Shown in pieces: positions 61,654-64,000 of a DNA stretch of 64,000 nt. The notes below the pieces were generated by a model. That model did not search any database and was not told the DNA's origin. It saw only the letters and a list, made by a program, of their open reading frames with translations. Source of the stretch: Verrucomicrobiota bacterium. GTDB lineage: Bacteria > Verrucomicrobiota > Verrucomicrobiia > CAIQCK01. Location of the stretch: assembly GCA_016235595.1 (NCBI GenBank), contig JACRJX010000015.1, positions 124,001 to 188,000 on the forward strand, read 5' to 3'. The first letter of the stretch is position 1, and each line of letters starts with the position of its first letter. The translations under genes were made by a program, and so were the position numbers.

Positions 61654-63378
61654 ATGAACCTGATCACGCATCTTTTCAAAAAAGACGTTCGTCGCCTCCG
61701 CGTCCTGCTGGGCCTGTGGTCGCTCCTGGTGGTGTTGCAGGCCGTGTTGATCGGCACAGCCCCCGGGGCGTCAGCCGGAGACATAGGGCTTCAAGCCATT
61801 TTCTACCTGGCCACGCTGTTGTTTCCACTTCTACAGCTCGGAGCCTTGGTGGTCATCATTCCATTGCTTGTCCAGGATGAGCCTCTGGTCGGCACGACCG
61901 CGTTTTGGTTTACGCGCCCGATTGCCCGAAAGGATCTCCTCGCCAGCAAGGGCGTGTTCATGCTCGTCCTGTTGGTCTTGCCGCCTCTTCTGGCCGAGTT
62001 GATCATGCTCATCTGCAACGAGGTCACACCCAGGCATGTTGCGCTCGCGGTGCCGGAAGCCCTCCTGTCCCAGATCTCCGTGGTGCTGGGGATTTGGACA
62101 CTGGCAAGCGTGACGCGCACCTTTGCCCGATTCGCCATCGTGGGCATTATCGTTGTGGTCGTGTCGGGAATCGCCGGGTTTGCCATCAGCATTGCGACTT
62201 TGTTTGGAGCCGGCTTCTTTAAGGATTTTCCTTCGATTTCGCTCTCGCTCTCTCGCGGGGTCGTCTCCTCGATTGTTGGGATCGTCCTGTGTTTTGTCGC
62301 GATCGGTTATCAATACCTGACGCGCAAAACAGCGCACACAATAGTCCTGGCCTGCCTGACCGTGGTTGCCGCCCTGACCGCGTCATCTGCATGGCCTGTG
62401 GATTTTCTAAAGAAAGCAAAGGCGCCTGTTCAGAAGGAGCTCTTCAACAGCGAAACGGTCCACATTGCCTCTGACAACACCGGCAAGAACTGCACGTCCG
62501 ACGCATTCAGTTTCGGGCCGGCTAAGACTCCCAAGAAGCGTGTGCAAGGAAATCTGGTGGTGTCCGGGTTGCCTCCCGGGCTTGTCGGCCGTGTCACATT
62601 CATCAGCGCCCAGCTTGCATACCCCGACGGCAAGAAACTGGAATCGAATACTGGCGGCGATTCCCTGTCACCCGAAGCGAGGATCGTGGGACAATGGGAT
62701 GGCGGCGCCGTCAGCCACGTCCTGGGAGGCATCAAGGTTCTCAACGGGGAGAAACAATCGTCCCAGTTCGAAACGTTGTTCGAGGCGGAGGCTGATTCCT
62801 TCAGCCAGTATGGCGGGAAGAAAGGAATCTACACGGCTGAGGTGCATCTCGATGTTCGCTGCTACAAGGTGACCGGGGTATTGCCACTTCGCAAGAGGGC
62901 GCGTCTCGACATCGGATCGGAGCATGTGGCCGTCGCCGATGTGCTTCGCGAACCGCAGGGATGCCAGGTTCTCCTGAGCGTCAAGAACGTGACCTTGTTA
63001 TTCGCCACCGACACCCAGATGGACATCGGCAAGCTCTTGCTGGGTAGGGGGAAGGTCCTTTACGTGCTCAGGAACCAAAAGCGCGGCCAGGCGTTCATCC
63101 CCACGGAAGATCACGATGTCGCCGCCGTCTTTTTTAATGCGTATACCGGCGCCCGGCTCAAAATCACGCCCCTGCGGGTTCGCTATGTCTCGGAATTCAG
63201 TGACGCGCCCCTGGATGAAGCGTGGCTGGCCGATGCCGACCTGGTGAGAATCGAACCGGTCGAGGTCGAGACAATCACAAAGTCTCTGCGGATTGAAGAA
63301 TTCGTGATGGAGAGCAAGAAAGACAAGCCGGAACGTGAAAAGCGCGCCTCGGCCAAATCCCCGGCGGCGAGCCAGTAG
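61654..63378 (+). CDS. ABC-type permease with large extracytoplasmic domain
   Basis: A 574-residue membrane protein starting at ATG 61654 after GAGAGGAGAAAC. The first 260 residues have about six hydrophobic segments (LRVLLGLWSLLVVLQAVLIG, LLQLGALVVIIPLLVQDE, FMLVLLVLPPLLAELIMLIC, FAIVGIIVVVVSGIAGFAIS), like ABC-2-type permeases. The remaining 300 residues are mostly soluble, beta-rich and presumably exported (GNLVVSGLPPGLVGRVTFIS), ending in a Lys-rich tail. This second half is longer than in typical YtrC/D-like permeases. It is the last gene of the regulator-ATPase-permease operon. Confidence 0.85.
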   Translation: MNLITHLFKKDVRRLRVLLGLWSLLVVLQAVLIGTAPGASAGDIGLQAIFYLATLLFPLLQLGALVVIIPLLVQDEPLVGTTAFWFTRPIARKDLLASKGVFMLVLLVLPPLLAELIMLICNEVTPRHVALAVPEALLSQISVVLGIWTLASVTRTFARFAIVGIIVVVVSGIAGFAISIATLFGAGFFKDFPSISLSLSRGVVSSIVGIVLCFVAIGYQYLTRKTAHTIVLACLTVVAALTASSAWPVDFLKKAKAPVQKELFNSETVHIASDNTGKNCTSDAFSFGPAKTPKKRVQGNLVVSGLPPGLVGRVTFISAQLAYPDGKKLESNTGGDSLSPEARIVGQWDGGAVSHVLGGIKVLNGEKQSSQFETLFEAEADSFSQYGGKKGIYTAEVHLDVRCYKVTGVLPLRKRARLDIGSEHVAVADVLREPQGCQVLLSVKNVTLLFATDTQMDIGKLLLGRGKVLYVLRNQKRGQAFIPTEDHDVAAVFFNAYTGARLKITPLRVRYVSEFSDAPLDEAWLADADLVRIEPVEVETITKSLRIEEFVMESKKDKPEREKRASAKSPAASQ

Positions 63379-63455
63379 GGCGGGGTGATGACAAGCCCCG
63401 GTTCTTGCGCGACAGAACCCAGCGGTCGGAAGTTCCCTGCCTTGAAGGCGGGGGA

Positions 63456-64000
63456 TCAGTTTGAAGGGGGCTTGGCGGGCGGTATCTCGATCTCCCAGCC
63501 GCCGCCGAGGGATTTGTAAATGGCGACAAGGGCAGTGGCGGTGCGGGTCTCGCTCTGGGCCAGTTGCGCCTGGATTTCCAGTTGGGTCCGCTCGGCGTCG
63601 AGGACGGCGAGAAAATCCGAGACGCCGCCGTCGTAGCGTTGGCGGGCCAGGAGAAATGCTTTGCCGGCGTCGCGCTCGGACGCGCCGAGGTAGTCGCGGC
63701 GGGCGCGTTCTTGGCTGAAGGAAACCAACGCGTTCTCGGTTTCTTCGAGGGCGAGGAGGACGGTTTTTTCGTAGAAGGCCAGCTCGGCGTCGGCATGGGC
63801 GCGGGCGGCCTTGATGCGTGCGCGCACGCGGCCGAGGTCGAGCGCCGCCCAGGAAATGCGCGGGCCAAATGAATAGGTGTCAGCGCCGGCTTTCGCCAGA
63901 CCTGAAATCTGGCTCGATTCCAACGCGATATTCCCGTTGAAGGTGACGCGCGGGAAGAGGTCCGCGGTCTGGACGCCGATGAGGGCGGTAGCGGTGGCGA
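63456..64000 (-). CDS. TolC/NodT-type outer membrane efflux protein, C-terminal part (cut by window end)
   Basis: The minus-strand frame is open to the window edge, so the N-terminus lies beyond 64000. The visible 180 residues have outer-membrane-factor features: ATALIGVQTADLFPRVTFNG, then YSFGPRISWAALDLGRVRAR, the long helix around AELAFYEKTVLLALEETENA, and YDGGVSDFLAVLDAERTQLE, ending SLGGGWEI. This matches NodT-family outer-membrane factors of RND or ABC tripartite efflux pumps. It converges with the ABC permease gene across an 80-base gap, so it need not belong to that transporter. Confidence 0.9.
   Translation of the reverse strand, partial: ATATALIGVQTADLFPRVTFNGNIALESSQISGLAKAGADTYSFGPRISWAALDLGRVRARIKAARAHADAELAFYEKTVLLALEETENALVSFSQERARRDYLGASERDAGKAFLLARQRYDGGVSDFLAVLDAERTQLEIQAQLAQSETRTATALVAIYKSLGGGWEIEIPPAKPPSN

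Overview
The window is GC-rich bacterial chromosomal DNA with densely packed genes. It probably comes from the PVC superphylum, most likely a Verrucomicrobiota relative of the Limisphaerales/Pedosphaera type. This is inferred from gene content: several secreted sulfatases, a secreted protein joining a hydrazine-synthase-alpha-type domain to a formylglycine-enzyme fold, an ECF-like sigma factor next to a giant membrane Ser/Thr kinase, Tat-exported Gfo/Idh oxidoreductases, non-lysosomal ceramidase-type proteins, DUF2934, and intergenic dispersed repeats. I saw no rRNA, tRNA, CRISPR array, transposase or integrase.

Layout. 1-4.5 kb: three sulfatases (the first cut by the window edge) around an exported fumarylacetoacetate-hydrolase-like protein. 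4.7-7.3 kb: a small ORF and two tandem paralogues joining pentapeptide repeats to a TIR domain, the best candidate for a poorly described signalling or defence cassette. 7.3-9 kb: a dispersed repeat flanking an Old Yellow Enzyme. 9-15.4 kb, minus strand: the 1336-residue HZS-alpha/FGE-fold protein, a Tat-exported protein and a D,D-carboxypeptidase. 15.6-22 kb: a DUF2934 protein, an AAC(3)-family acetyltransferase, the dhaK-dhaL-lsrF operon ended by a clear terminator, then sucCD. 22.3-26 kb: a glycosyltransferase/methyltransferase/membrane-protein set for surface glycans. 26-35.6 kb: secreted proteins (PQQ-type propeller, a 14-repeat LRR protein, Gfo/Idh oxidoreductase, two tandem ceramidase-like enzymes, a BNR/sialidase-like protein). 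35.6-38 kb: a poorly coding stretch of small hypothetical genes. 38-47 kb: a flavodoxin-type protein, DUF6807 and DUF4380-like proteins, and a minus-strand glycan operon (GH36, DUF6259, an orphan Tat-signal micro-ORF, GH28-like) whose last three genes are linked by ATGA overlaps.

47.2-54.8 kb: a regulatory operon of an ECF-like sigma factor, a 1745-residue Ser/Thr kinase with five predicted membrane segments, a WD40 propeller and six copies of an unfamiliar module of about 120 residues, and a TonB-like protein with a terpene-cyclase-type toroid. 54.9-60.1 kb: GT87, SGNH hydrolase, an exported protein resembling phage tail/C-type-lectin receptor proteins, and a serine hydrolase. 60.3-63.4 kb: a GntR/YtrA-type repressor with a perfect palindromic operator over its own promoter, coupled to an ABC ATPase and permease. 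The window ends inside a TolC/NodT-type efflux protein.

Most secreted enzymes fit a lifestyle of degrading sulfated and complex glycans. Functions are assigned from motif and family recognition by reading alone; no searches were run.
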